From the NCBI RefSeq assembly GCF_004000825.1, contig NZ_BILZ01000018.1, positions 31,817 to 95,816 of the forward strand: a stretch of DNA of 64,000 nucleotides, in the 5' to 3' direction. The notes below the pieces were generated by a model. It was not told the DNA's origin. It did no database searches and saw nothing but the letters and a program-made list of their open reading frames with translations. Of this stretch, positions 1-8,846 are shown piece after piece (within the stretch, counting starts at the first letter, position 1; each line of letters begins with the position of its first letter). The translations under genes and the position numbers were made by a program. The stretch comes from Paenibacillus kobensis NBRC 15729 (lineage in GTDB: Bacteria > Bacillota > Bacilli > Paenibacillales > Paenibacillaceae).

Positions 1-30
1 AACTATAAAGAGTAAAGGGATGTGAGTTAG

Positions 31-1092
31 TTGTCAGATCGTCGCGCAGCGTTGGAAATGGCACTCCGTCAGATTGAGAAGCAGTTCGGTAAGGGCTCCA
101 TCATGAAACTAGGCGAATCGACGCATATGCAAGTCGAAGTCGTATCGAGCGGCGCACTTGCTTTAGATATTGCCCTCGGCATCGGGGGGTTCCCTCGTGG
201 TCGTATTATTGAAGTGTATGGACCGGAATCGTCCGGTAAGACGACAGTTGCGCTTCACGCAATCGCAGAAGTTCAGAAGGCCGGCGGACAAGCCGCTTTC
301 ATCGATGCGGAGCATGCTCTTGATCCGCTCTATGCAAGCAAGCTGGGCGTCAACATCGACGAATTGCTCTTGTCGCAGCCGGATACGGGCGAGCAAGCGC
401 TCGAAATCGCAGAAGCACTCGTTCGCAGCGGCGCGGTAGACGTTATCGTTATTGACTCCGTTGCAGCACTCGTGCCGAAGGCGGAGATCGAAGGCGAGAT
501 GGGCGACTCCCACGTTGGTCTGCAAGCGCGCCTCATGTCGCAGGCGCTTCGTAAGCTGTCCGGTGCGATCAGCAAGTCGAAGACGATTGCAATCTTTATC
601 AACCAGCTTCGCGAGAAGGTCGGCGTTATGTTCGGTAACCCTGAGACGACGCCAGGCGGACGCGCGCTTAAGTTCTATTCCAGCGTACGTCTTGATGTTC
701 GCCGCATTGAGTCCATCAAGCAAGGTAATGATGTGGTTGGTAACCGTACTCGTGTGAAAGTCATTAAGAACAAAGTAGCGCCTCCGTTTAAGCAAGCGGA
801 GATGGATATTATGTACGGCGAAGGCATTTCGCGCGAAGGCAGCTTGATCGACATCGGCACCGAGCTGGATATCGTTCAGAAGAGCGGCGCATGGTTCTCG
901 TACAACGGTGACCGTCTCGGCCAAGGCCGCGAGAATGCGAAGCAATACCTCAAAGACCATCCGGAAACTGCGGCTACAATCGACTCGCAAATTCGTCAAG
1001 CGACGAAGCTTACGGAATCGGTGCTTAAGGCAGCTGCTGAAGCGGCTGAGCGTGAAGAAGAGGAAGAACCAACTCTCGACGAATTGGTGTAA
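31..1092 (+). CDS. recA: Recombinase RecA
   Basis: RecA coats single-stranded DNA, drives homologous strand exchange in the cytoplasm and stimulates LexA self-cleavage. The 353-residue product has the family's usual length. Walker A (GPESSGKTT) is at residues 64-72, a Walker B strand with VIDSVAAL lies near residue 140, and the L2-region [16 protein letters not shown] is intact. The C-terminal tail is acidic ([14 protein letters not shown]), as is typical. The start is a TTG at 31, preceded by an AAAGGGATGTGAG ribosome site. The promoter lies outside the window. A GCGA-loop terminator follows, and recX is next downstream, as in many bacteria. Confidence 0.98.
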   Translation: MSDRRAALEMALRQIEKQFGKGSIMKLGESTHMQVEVVSSGALALDIALGIGGFPRGRIIEVYGPESSGKTTVALHAIAEVQKAGGQAAFIDAEHALDPLYASKLGVNIDELLLSQPDTGEQALEIAEALVRSGAVDVIVIDSVAALVPKAEIEGEMGDSHVGLQARLMSQALRKLSGAISKSKTIAIFINQLREKVGVMFGNPETTPGGRALKFYSSVRLDVRRIESIKQGNDVVGNRTRVKVIKNKVAPPFKQAEMDIMYGEGISREGSLIDIGTELDIVQKSGAWFSYNGDRLGQGRENAKQYLKDHPETAATIDSQIRQATKLTESVLKAAAEAAEREEEEEPTLDELV

Positions 1093-1136
1093 TATCGCTT
1101 TCACGCGCTATACGCTTATGATATTGATACGGAGAC

Positions 1137-1160
1137 GGCACCTTGCGAAAGGTGCCTTTC
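1137..1160 (+). terminator. Intrinsic terminator after recA
   Basis: An 8-bp perfect stem (GGCACCTT, 1137-1144, with AAGGTGCC, 1149-1156) closes a GCGA tetraloop and is followed by TTTCCTCATTT. It lies between recA and recX. The recX frame could be extended upstream through this hairpin, which argues that the true recX start is the GTG at 1182. Confidence 0.8.
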
Positions 1161-1181
1161 CTCATTTGTAAGGAGGCAGCG

Positions 1182-1859
1182 GTGATATACACGATTACGT
1201 CCGTCGAATCGGACAGTAAAAACCGAAGAAGGTACCACATCTATGTGAATGGCGGGGTAGAGCCGGCTTTGTCCGTCCATGAAGATTTGCTCATCCGCTA
1301 CCGCTTATTCAAAGGTGTAGAGTTATCTCCTGAAGCGCTCGCGGAAATTATTAGGGATGATAACCGTTACCGAGCATACGCTCTTGCGGTATATTATTTA
1401 GGTTTGAGTCCTCGTACGGGCAAAGAAATCCAACGTTATTTGTCCCGCAAGGAGCTGGAAGAGGAGTCTATCGCCTACGCCGTCGACCGGCTGAAGCAAG
1501 AACGGCTTATCGATGATGCGGATTATGCAGAGAGGTTCGCAAAGAGCCGGTTAAGAGCGGGCGGGAAAGGCCGGTTGTTAATCAAGCAAGAGCTGAAGCA
1601 GCGCGGAGTGGACAGAGGTACGGCAGATGCAGCTGCCGCAGATTTGGATCAAGAAACCGAGCAGGCTGCTGCTGACCGGATCGCAGAGAAGCGTTGGCGC
1701 TCCATGTCAGGAGAATCGTTCGACAAATACCGCAAAATTGCGCAATTTTTGCTGCGGCGAGGATTTCCTGGCGAAGTTGCGAAGAGGGCTGTAAAGCGCG
1801 CTATGACTGAGGCTTCGGCCGAGCTCGATGACGAACAATCGGTTTGGCTTGACAATTGA
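1182..1859 (+). CDS. recX: Regulatory protein RecX
   Basis: RecX binds RecA filaments and modulates recombination and the SOS response. The 225-residue product has the helix-rich three-repeat layout of the family: alternating charged helices with YALAVYYLGLSPRTGKEI near the first repeat and FLLRRGFPGEVAKRAVK near the end. The GTG at 1182 was chosen because AAGGAGG lies 5 bp upstream. The longer frame from 1143 would run through the recA terminator and has no ribosome site. It follows recA directly. The last codons overlap a SigA-like promoter for rny. Confidence 0.93.
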   Translation: MIYTITSVESDSKNRRRYHIYVNGGVEPALSVHEDLLIRYRLFKGVELSPEALAEIIRDDNRYRAYALAVYYLGLSPRTGKEIQRYLSRKELEEESIAYAVDRLKQERLIDDADYAERFAKSRLRAGGKGRLLIKQELKQRGVDRGTADAAAADLDQETEQAAADRIAEKRWRSMSGESFDKYRKIAQFLLRRGFPGEVAKRAVKRAMTEASAELDDEQSVWLDN

Positions 1860-1878
1860 TTTTGTCAAAAGATAAAAT
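1849..1878 (+). promoter_or_regulatory. Predicted SigA promoter for rny
   Basis: TTGACA at 1849-1854 and TAAAAT at 1873-1878 are separated by 18 bp, a near-consensus vegetative promoter. The -35 box overlaps the recX stop codon. The transcript would have a leader of about 155 nt before the rny start at 2041. Confidence 0.7.
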
Positions 1879-2040
1879 GATTTTGTATTCTTTCTTTTTG
1901 AATCGATTTTCCTTCCAAAAATTGATTCGAAACAGATTATTTTCACCTGAGTTTAGTCGATTATTCGGTATGGAACCGGCTAAGAAAACAAAATATCATC
2001 CCAAGCGTTGAACTTGGTATGCAACGGGGAGGTGAACAAG

Positions 2041-3582
2041 ATGCCCACGGCTGTATGGATCTTGATCGTTCTCGTTGTTGGTGCGATTTTCTTTGGGATT
2101 GGTTATTTCATTCGCAAATCGATCGCCGAAGCCAAAATTCAAAGCGCTGAGCAAGCCGCTACTGTCATTGTTGACAATGCTAAGAAAGAGGCGGAAGCGC
2201 TTAAGAAAGAAACTGTGCTTGAGGCGAAAGATGAAGTCCACAAGCTTCGTTCCGAAGCAGAGCGCGACATTCGTGAGCGGCGTAGTGAAACGTCGCGTCA
2301 GGAACGTCGTCTTCAGCAGAAGGAAGAGGCGTTGGATAAAAAGTTAGAAGCGCTTGAGCGCAAAGAAGAGCAAGTAGCCAACAAGGAGAAACGAATCGAG
2401 GAAACACAATCGCAGATCGATGTTCTCTACAAGCAGCAAGTGACCGAGCTCGAACGAATTTCGAACCTGACGATGGAGGATGCACGCAGTATCATCTTGT
2501 CCAACGTCGAGCAGGAAGTGCGTCATGAGACAGCACAAATGATTAAAGAAATCGAGCAGCAAGCGAAGGAAGAAGCGGATAAAAAAGCGCGCGACATCAT
2601 TTCGCTGGCGATTCAACGGTGTGCGGCGGATCACGTGGCGGAAACGACCGTCTCGGTTGTTGCACTGCCGAACGAGGAAATGAAAGGCCGTATTATCGGA
2701 CGAGAAGGCCGCAACATTCGCGCTTTGGAAACATTGACCGGTATCGATCTCATTATCGACGATACGCCGGAAGCGGTCATTTTATCGGGCTTCGACCCGA
2801 TCCGCAGAGAAATCGCTCGGACTTCCTTGGAGAAGCTTGTAGCGGACGGACGTATTCATCCGGCACGTATCGAAGAGATGGTCGATAAATCCCGTAAAGA
2901 AGTGGACGAGCGTATCCGCGAATACGGGGAACAGGCTACATTCGAGGTTGGTGTGCACGGGCTGCATCCGGATTTGATCAAAATTTTGGGTCGTTTGAAA
3001 TATCGTACAAGCTATGGTCAGAACGTGCTCAAGCATTCGATGGAGGTCGCTTACTTGACGGGTCTGATGGCAGCGGAGCTCGGCGAAGATGTAACGCTCG
3101 CCAAGCGTGCCGGCTTGCTTCATGACATCGGCAAAGCACTCGACCACGAGGTTGAAGGCTCGCACGTCGAGATCGGCGTTGAACTTGCGAAGAAGTACAA
3201 AGAGCATCCTGTCGTCATTAACAGTATTGCCTCCCATCACGGTGATTGCGAAGCGACTTCGGTCATCGCAATGCTCGTCGGAGCGGCTGACGCTTTGTCG
3301 GCAGCACGTCCGGGAGCGCGCCGCGAGACGCTGGAGACGTACATTAAACGTCTGGAGAAGCTCGAGGATATTTCCGAATCGTTCGAAGGCGTCGAGAAAT
3401 CGTACGCCATCCAAGCTGGCCGCGAAGTACGCGTCATGGTTCAGCCAGAGAAGATCGACGATACGGAAGCGTTCCGCTTAGCACGCGATATAACGAAGAA
3501 GATCGAGAGCGAGCTCGACTACCCGGGCCATATTAAGGTTACGGTTATCAGAGAAACGCGCGCGGTCGAATACGCCAAATAA
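2041..3582 (+). CDS. rny: Ribonuclease Y
   Basis: RNase Y is the membrane-anchored endoribonuclease that initiates mRNA decay in Bacillus-type bacteria. The 513-residue product has the family order: an N-terminal transmembrane segment (about 4-24), a long charged coiled coil (about 30-190), a KH RNA-binding domain with [12 protein letters not shown] (about 217-230), and an HD phosphohydrolase domain with catalytic His361-Asp362 in LLHDIGKA. It ends in the typical ETRAVEYAK. The ATG at 2041 follows GGGGAGGTGAACAAG. An upstream TTG at 2008 in the same frame has no ribosome site. ymdB, its usual partner gene, lies 1 kb downstream rather than adjacent. Confidence 0.97.
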   Translation: MPTAVWILIVLVVGAIFFGIGYFIRKSIAEAKIQSAEQAATVIVDNAKKEAEALKKETVLEAKDEVHKLRSEAERDIRERRSETSRQERRLQQKEEALDKKLEALERKEEQVANKEKRIEETQSQIDVLYKQQVTELERISNLTMEDARSIILSNVEQEVRHETAQMIKEIEQQAKEEADKKARDIISLAIQRCAADHVAETTVSVVALPNEEMKGRIIGREGRNIRALETLTGIDLIIDDTPEAVILSGFDPIRREIARTSLEKLVADGRIHPARIEEMVDKSRKEVDERIREYGEQATFEVGVHGLHPDLIKILGRLKYRTSYGQNVLKHSMEVAYLTGLMAAELGEDVTLAKRAGLLHDIGKALDHEVEGSHVEIGVELAKKYKEHPVVINSIASHHGDCEATSVIAMLVGAADALSAARPGARRETLETYIKRLEKLEDISESFEGVEKSYAIQAGREVRVMVQPEKIDDTEAFRLARDITKKIESELDYPGHIKVTVIRETRAVEYAK

Positions 3583-3593
3583 TTGAATCGGTG

Positions 3594-3640
3594 CAAACGA
3601 CGAAAGTGGCTGCTAACCAGCCACTTTCGTCGTTTGTACG
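3594..3640 (+). terminator. Strong hairpin terminator after rny
   Basis: A perfect 19-bp inverted repeat (3594-3612 with 3618-3636) around the loop CTAAC follows the rny stop by 12 bp. The stem ends CGTTTG with only a short T tract, so termination is likely but the stem may also protect the mRNA 3' end. Confidence 0.75.
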
Positions 3641-3720
3641 GACAATGACTCGTACATACTAGGTTCAGAAGTCAGTCACGCGGTATTGGTAATGGTGAAT
3701 GCGTTGATTACTATGCTTCA

Positions 3721-3912
3721 TTGTATTCTGTACAACGAAATCGCTGTTGGCCGATACATATGCGCACGTTCATTGTATTACAATCTATGGAACTCCAAAG
3801 TCAGCCATAGTACGCTTTTGATCATATCGGCGTTAGATCTCGGTGTACGTAATACAACGAAGTACGCTAATTAGATCAAATGACTCATTTTCGTTGTACA
3901 AAGTACAACGAA
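3721..3912. repeat. Four-palindrome intergenic element, copy A (TTGTA...TACAA)
   Basis: Four short palindromes lie in non-coding DNA: TTGTATTCTGTACAA (3721-3735), ATTGTATTACAAT (3772-3784), GTGTACGTAATACAAC (3843-3858) and a long one with arms TTCGTTGTAC and GTACAACGAA (3890-3912). Their centres are about 50, 72 and 50 bp apart. The left half resembles the reverse complement of the right half, so the whole is an imperfect inverted repeat. A second copy with the same layout is at 58948-59139. No protein-coding signal was recognised here. Confidence 0.75.
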
Positions 3913-3992
3913 GGAACAGGAGTTCAAGCCCAAAGCAAGCTTTACCCGAGAGTGTAAGGTAAAAAAAGCATGTACCATACGTAAGCTATACC

Positions 3993-4290
3993 GTAAGGTC
4001 CAATCGGTAGTAATGCGTAAGGGGCAAGCGGTAAGTAGCATGTAAGGGAGAAGCATCAGGTAGAGCATAAGGGCAAGTGGCTGGTAGTGTGTAAGGGCAA
4101 GCTGATGGTAGCACGTAAGTACAAGCAGTACGTTGAGCGTTACAGCAAGCATCTGGTAGCGCGTAAGGTCGTCAGGCGGGAATAGCCCGTATAGGCAAGC
4201 GCAGGTAGCGTGTAAGCGCAAAGCGGCAGGTAGCACATAGGGTCAGGCGGCAATAGCCCATAAGGGCAAGCAGCAGGTAGCGTGTAAAGG
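3993..4290. repeat. Degenerate ~25-bp direct repeats (GGTAGCGTGTAAGGGCAAGC-like)
   Basis: About ten imperfect units of 24-27 bp follow each other, with consensus close to GGTAGCGTGTAAGGGCAAGC. Two copies carry an inserted GTCAGGCGGNAATAGCCC stretch. The open frame on the minus strand here (3871-4236) is a low-complexity by-product of the repeats, with no ribosome site and no recognisable domain. Confidence 0.65.
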
Positions 4291-4338
4291 CTCCAGATGT
4301 GTCTCTACGGCGTGCGGAATAGTCTTCCCGGGGTTTGG

Positions 4339-4632
4339 GTACGGAGTCCCTGAAGTCCTCTTAGGGGAGGATTAAGGCGGGGAAACTAACATGCACCGAA
4401 GCGGGGGCATTGCCCAATAGGGCAATGTGATGAGTAGGGCGCATGAGTTGGAAGGTGCGTCTAGGTGACAAAGCAAGGCAGTTAAACCGGGTTCCATAGG
4501 ACGGAGTCCATGGGGTCCTTCCTTAAAGGGAAGATTAGATGAGCAGAAAGATAGTAATATAGCTGAATTTGGGGCGCAGCCCCATTTATCATACAGAAAT
4601 CGGGGTTTCAAGGGGCAGAGCCCCTGACATCC
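4339..4632. repeat. Non-coding hairpin and repeat cluster upstream of ymdB
   Basis: No gene was recognised. Two related blocks occur at about 4339-4375 and 4500-4540, both with ACGGAGTCC...GTCCT/C...GGGA/GAGGATTA. Three hairpins follow: CATTGCCC/GGGCAATG (4408-4427), GGGGC-GCA-GCCCC (4571-4583) and AGGGGC-AGA-GCCCCT (4611-4625). The last ends only 10 bp before the ymdB ribosome site. Confidence 0.6.
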
Positions 4633-4647
4633 ATGGAGGGTATACAA

Positions 4648-5442
4648 GTGAAGATCTTATTTATCGGAGATATCGTCGGAAGCGTGGGCAGAGCGGCGGT
4701 CAAAAAAGTGCTGCCGGCGCTGAAGACTAAATATAATCCGCACATCATTATTGCGAATGCGGAGAACTCGGCAGCGGGCCGGGGAATTACTGCGGCCATT
4801 GCGAAGGAACTGTTCGACGCAGGCGTGCACGGCATTACGATGGGCAACCATACATGGGATAACCGCGATCTGTTCGAATGGATCGACGATGAGCCGCGTC
4901 TCGTTCGGCCAGCCAATTTTCCGCCGGGAGCTCCGGGACAAGGTGCAGCGCTTATTAAAGCGAACGGAAAGTCGCTTGCGATCATCAATCTTCAAGGCCG
5001 CACGTTCTTGCCGCCGATCGATTGCCCGTTCCGTATGGCAGACGAGTTGATTGATGAGATGCGCTCCAAGACGAATCATATTCTCGTCGATTTCCATGCG
5101 GAGGCCACTTCGGAGAAGATTGCAATGGGATGGCATCTCGACGGCAGAGCGTCGCTGGTCGTCGGTACACATACGCATGTGCAGACGAACGACGACCGGA
5201 TATTGCCTGAAGGTACAGCGTACTTAACCGACGTCGGCATGGTTGGACCGCGAGACGGCGTACTCGGCATGGAACGCACGGCTGTGCTTCGCAAGTTTCT
5301 GACGCAGCTGCCAACGCGCTTCGTCGTCGATGAAGGCGATTGGCATTTTCACGCGGTGCTCGTTGAAACGGACGAGGCGACTGGCAGAGCGACATCGATC
5401 TTGAAAATCCGTCAGACGGAAGAAACGCTGATGTTCTTTTAG
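4648..5442 (+). CDS. ymdB: 2',3'-cyclic-nucleotide 2'-phosphodiesterase YmdB
   Basis: YmdB is a metallophosphoesterase that affects biofilm and motility decisions in Bacillus and is usually linked to RNase Y. With the GTG start at 4648 (GGAGGG 9 bp upstream) the product is 264 residues, the length of the B. subtilis protein. The metal and active-site residues fall at the expected positions: D8, E39, N40, N67, H68, H150, H175 and H177. The ATG at 4633 in the same frame overlaps the ribosome site and is unlikely to be the start. Its unusual 1-kb repeat-filled leader separates it from rny. Confidence 0.95.
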   Translation: MKILFIGDIVGSVGRAAVKKVLPALKTKYNPHIIIANAENSAAGRGITAAIAKELFDAGVHGITMGNHTWDNRDLFEWIDDEPRLVRPANFPPGAPGQGAALIKANGKSLAIINLQGRTFLPPIDCPFRMADELIDEMRSKTNHILVDFHAEATSEKIAMGWHLDGRASLVVGTHTHVQTNDDRILPEGTAYLTDVGMVGPRDGVLGMERTAVLRKFLTQLPTRFVVDEGDWHFHAVLVETDEATGRATSILKIRQTEETLMFF

Positions 5443-5499
5443 TCACTCGTCCTAAATGTCTAACAATTCGGAATACTTCGTAAAGTACAAGCGATAAAA

Positions 5500-5526
5500 G
5501 AAGGAATCTTTCTGCCTCCCTCGAAT
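5500..5526 (+). promoter_or_regulatory. Predicted SigH promoter for spoVS
   Basis: GAAGGAATC (5500-5508) matches the SigH -35 pattern RNAGGAWWW except for the last base. CTCGAAT (5520-5526) matches the -10 pattern RNNGAAT except for its first base. The gap is 11 bp, the usual SigH spacing. spoVS is known to be SigH-dependent in B. subtilis, which supports the call. Confidence 0.65.
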
Positions 5527-5575
5527 AGTTATAACTAGTGGAATCCATCCATCATTCCCGAGGAGGTACTTTTTC

Positions 5576-5836
5576 ATGGAAGTATTAAAAGTTTCAGCAA
5601 AGTCCAATCCAAACTCTGTTGCTGGCGCGCTGGCGGGTGTTTTGAGAGAACGTGGCGGCGCCGAACTTCAGGCTATCGGGGCTGGTGCGTTGAACCAGGC
5701 GATCAAGGCGGTGGCGATTGCAAGAGGTTTCGTCGCGCCGAGCGGGGTAGATCTCATCTGTATTCCCGCTTTCACAGACATTGTAATTGATGGAGAAGAC
5801 CGGACGGCAATTAAGCTGATCGTTGAACCGAGATAA
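5576..5836 (+). CDS. spoVS: Stage V sporulation protein S
   Basis: SpoVS is a small Alba-like nucleic-acid-binding protein needed for septation and coat assembly during sporulation. The 86-residue product has exactly the family length and its very conserved sequence, including AIGAGALNQAIKAVAIARG and the end IKLIVEPR. A GAGGAGGTAC ribosome site precedes the ATG. A SigH-type promoter lies about 50 bp upstream and a terminator downstream, so the gene is probably transcribed alone early in sporulation. Confidence 0.98.
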   Translation: MEVLKVSAKSNPNSVAGALAGVLRERGGAELQAIGAGALNQAIKAVAIARGFVAPSGVDLICIPAFTDIVIDGEDRTAIKLIVEPR

Positions 5837-5883
5837 CGGACATGCGATAGAAGGATCAGCTCGGATTGGAAATGAGATGGATG

Positions 5884-5916
5884 AACCTGTTTACATTCGC
5901 TGTAAGCAGGTTTTTT
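5884..5916 (+). terminator. Intrinsic terminator after spoVS
   Basis: AACCTGTTTACA (5884-5895) pairs with TGTAAGCAGGTT (5901-5912) around TTCGC with one wobble, followed by TTTT. It lies between spoVS and the dipeptidase gene. Confidence 0.85.
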
Positions 5917-5957
5917 GCATGCGGCATAACGAGCAAACAGAAGGAGGAGAAGCAACC

Positions 5958-6920
5958 ATGACGGCCCGGATCAATGCGCAGTTTCCTGTCGTCGATTTTC
6001 ATTGCGACGCGCTCTGGAAGCTGCTCGAACATGAACAACTGGAGTTTGATGCGGGTGAGGACGGGCTGCTTGACGTAACGGCCGATCGTCTTATCGGGTC
6101 GGGAACGGTGTTGCAAACGTTCGCGGTCTTTGTGCCTGAGCGTCTCTCAGGCAAAGAGTCGATTTGGCGGAGCGTCGATTTATTTTACCGAAAAATAATA
6201 AAGAACCCGCATATATCACTCATTCGAACGCCGTCGGATTTAAAGGCTGCCATCTCCGGCGGCCGAATTGGCGCTCTGCTGTCGTTGGAGGGCGTTGACA
6301 GCCTGCAGGGAGATTGGACGATGCTTCGGCTGCTGTTTCACCTCGGCTTGCGTGCGCTCGGCCTGACTTGGAACCATGCGAACTGGGCGGCAGACGGCGT
6401 TATGGAGTCCCGGCAAGGCGGGTTAACATCCAAAGGGCGAAAGCTAGTAGAGGAGTGCGAGCGGCTTGGCATTATTCTGGACGTCTCCCATCTGTCGGAG
6501 AAGGGGTTCTGGGAACTGGCGGATATGGCGGAACGTTCGTTTATTGCCTCTCACAGCAACGCAAGGTCACTGTGCTCTCATCCGCGCAATTTGACCGACG
6601 ATCAGATTCGAGCGCTCATTGCGGTCGACGGACGCATTGGCGTCACTTATGTACCTTTCTTCGTAAAAGAGGGCGGATCTGCCGTCATCGACGACGTCGT
6701 GCGCCACATCGATCATATCGCGTCGCTTGGAGGAGCACGGCATCTGATGCTCGGTTCTGATTTTGATGGAATCGATCAATATATAGACTCGCTCCGGAAT
6801 CCGGGCGACGTGTCCAAGCTCATTGACGCCATGCTCCGCGCGTTCCAAGAGGACATGGTTCGAGACGTATTGTCCCGCAATGCGATCCGCTTCTTGGAGG
6901 ATCGGTTGCCTAACGGATAG
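5958..6920 (+). CDS. Membrane dipeptidase (peptidase M19 family)
   Basis: This is a zinc dipeptidase of the renal-dipeptidase family, which hydrolyses dipeptides with broad specificity. The 320-residue product keeps the zinc-binding HxD near the start (DFHCD, His15 and Asp17), the bridging Glu in LSLEGVD, LTWNHANWAADG, the DVSHLSEKGFWEL and ASHSNAR histidines, and GSDFDGID near the C terminus. No signal peptide is visible, so it is probably cytoplasmic despite the family name. The ATG at 5958 has AAGGAGGAG 8 bp upstream. The frame also reads back to 5823, but that extension crosses the spoVS terminator. Confidence 0.92.
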   Translation: MTARINAQFPVVDFHCDALWKLLEHEQLEFDAGEDGLLDVTADRLIGSGTVLQTFAVFVPERLSGKESIWRSVDLFYRKIIKNPHISLIRTPSDLKAAISGGRIGALLSLEGVDSLQGDWTMLRLLFHLGLRALGLTWNHANWAADGVMESRQGGLTSKGRKLVEECERLGIILDVSHLSEKGFWELADMAERSFIASHSNARSLCSHPRNLTDDQIRALIAVDGRIGVTYVPFFVKEGGSAVIDDVVRHIDHIASLGGARHLMLGSDFDGIDQYIDSLRNPGDVSKLIDAMLRAFQEDMVRDVLSRNAIRFLEDRLPNG

Positions 6921-7112
6921 GCGGTATGATCCCGTGAAAAGATGTCGAATCCATATGAAGACGATCGAAAAGACAGATAAATTAAATGGTGTGTATAACT
7001 TGCATTTTCATGCCGCCTCTCATAAAATTTAAATGATATTGATTATTAATGAACCAATTATATAGAACTCATTGAATGCAGTAGCGTTCTTAACAAAGAG
7101 GAGATGGACGTT

Positions 7113-8846
7113 TTGATCAGTCAATTGTCTTGGAAGATCGGGGGACAACAAGGGGAGGGCGTAGAGAGTACGGACCGTATATTCTCGACAGCGCTTAACC
7201 GCCTTGGCTATTACCTGTACGGTTACCGCCATTTCTCTTCGCGAATTAAAGGTGGACATACAAATAACAAAATTAGAATCAGCACGCAGCCGATTCGTGC
7301 GATTTCCGATGATCTCGATATACTTGTCGCATTCGACCAAGAAAGCATCGATCTGAACGCGCATGAGCTTCGCAGCGGCGGTGTTATCGTAGCCGACGCG
7401 AAGTTTAATCCTGTCGTCCCTGAGGGCGTGGATGCGCGTCTGTTCGCCGTTCCGATTACGGCAATCGCCGAAGAGCTTGGCACGTCGCTCATGAAGAACA
7501 TGGTGGCATCCGGCGCGTCATGGGCGCTGCTCGGCCTGCCGCTCGAAGTGTTCAACAAAGCGGTGGGGGAAGAGTTCGGACGCAAAGGCCAAGCGGTCGT
7601 GGAGAAGAACATCGAGGCGGTAAAACGCGGTGCCGAGTTCGTGCTCGAGCAAGCGGGCGGACCGATCGATGAGTTTAAGCTTGAGGAAGCAGACGGCAAG
7701 CAGAAACTGTTCATTATCGGCAATGAAGCGATCGGACTCGGTACGATTGCGGCAGGCTGCCGCTTGATGTCGGCGTATCCGATTACGCCAGCTTCGGAAA
7801 TTATGGAATACTTGATCAAGAAACTGCCGAAGTTCGGCGGTACGGTGGTTCAGACGGAAGACGAGATCGCGGCAGTCACGATGGCGATTGGCGCGAACTA
7901 CGCCGGCGTTCGTACGATGACGGCATCGGCAGGTCCGGGTCTGTCTCTTATGATGGAAGCGATCGGTCTTGCCGGTATGACGGAGCAACCGCTCGTTATT
8001 GTGGATACGCAGCGCGGCGGTCCTTCGACGGGATTACCGACGAAGCAGGAACAATCCGATTTGAATGCTATGGTGTACGGAACGCACGGTGAAATTCCGA
8101 AGGTTGTCCTCGCGCCGGCTTCGATTGAAGATTGCTTCTACGATATGATCGAAGCGTTCAACGTATCCGAGCAGTATCAAGTGCCGGTTATCGTCATGAC
8201 GGACCTGCAGCTGTCGCTAGGCAAGCAGTCGTGCGAAGTATTCGATTACGATAAGATCCAAATAAACCGGGGCAAGCTCGTATCGGACGTTCCGGCGCTC
8301 GAAGACAACGCGCTGTTCAAACGTTACGAACTGACCGAGGACGGTATCTCGCCTCGCGTGCTGCCAGGCGAGAAGGGCGGTATCCACCATGTGACGGGCG
8401 TTGAGCATGACGAAGTCGGACGTCCGTCGGAGAGCTCGATTAACCGGAAGAAAATGATGGATAAGCGGCTGAACAAATTGAACGGGCTTCAGATCCGCGA
8501 TGCGATTCGTGTCGATGCGCCGCATGACAATCCGGAATTGCTGATTATCGGGATGGGCTCGACGGGCGGCACTATCGACGAAGCACGCCGCAGGCTGGAT
8601 GCCGACGGCATTACGTCGAATCATGTGACGATTCGCCAGATCGCACCGTTCCCGGCGGAAGAGCTGTCGGTCTACCTGAACGGGGCGAAACGAGTCGTCG
8701 TACTTGAGAATAACGCAACGGCGCAGCTTGCTTCACAAATCAAGATGCATGCCGGTTACGCAGACAAAATTCATAACGTATTAAAATATGACGGCAATCC
8801 GTTCCTGCCGTCCGAAGTGTATACAGCATGCAAGGAGTTGAACTAG
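7113..8846 (+). CDS. korA: 2-oxoacid:ferredoxin oxidoreductase, alpha subunit (gamma-alpha fusion)
   Basis: With KorB this enzyme oxidatively decarboxylates a 2-oxoacid, probably 2-oxoglutarate, to the acyl-CoA while reducing ferredoxin. An N-terminal gamma domain (about 1-180, WKIGGQQGEG and FSSRIKGGHTNNKI) is fused to the pyrimidine-binding alpha domain (YPITPASEIMEYL, TASAGPGLSLMMEA, RGGPSTGLPTKQEQSDL) and a C-terminal domain. The TTG at 7113 is preferred because AAAGAGGAG lies 9 bp upstream. An ATG at 7104 abuts that site. The stop is immediately followed by the korB ATG, so the two subunits are translationally linked. Substrate specificity cannot be settled from sequence alone. Confidence 0.9.
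   Translation: MISQLSWKIGGQQGEGVESTDRIFSTALNRLGYYLYGYRHFSSRIKGGHTNNKIRISTQPIRAISDDLDILVAFDQESIDLNAHELRSGGVIVADAKFNPVVPEGVDARLFAVPITAIAEELGTSLMKNMVASGASWALLGLPLEVFNKAVGEEFGRKGQAVVEKNIEAVKRGAEFVLEQAGGPIDEFKLEEADGKQKLFIIGNEAIGLGTIAAGCRLMSAYPITPASEIMEYLIKKLPKFGGTVVQTEDEIAAVTMAIGANYAGVRTMTASAGPGLSLMMEAIGLAGMTEQPLVIVDTQRGGPSTGLPTKQEQSDLNAMVYGTHGEIPKVVLAPASIEDCFYDMIEAFNVSEQYQVPVIVMTDLQLSLGKQSCEVFDYDKIQINRGKLVSDVPALEDNALFKRYELTEDGISPRVLPGEKGGIHHVTGVEHDEVGRPSESSINRKKMMDKRLNKLNGLQIRDAIRVDAPHDNPELLIIGMGSTGGTIDEARRRLDADGITSNHVTIRQIAPFPAEELSVYLNGAKRVVVLENNATAQLASQIKMHAGYADKIHNVLKYDGNPFLPSEVYTACKELN

Noticed and set aside
163..1104. Long open frame antisense to recA (313 codons)
   Set aside because: It is a mirror of recA codon structure, has no ribosome site or recognisable domain, and recA is beyond doubt on the other strand.
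3871..4236. Minus-strand frame of 121 codons between rny and ymdB
   Set aside because: The translation is a repeating Leu/Tyr-rich pattern created by the 25-bp DNA repeats; no ribosome site.
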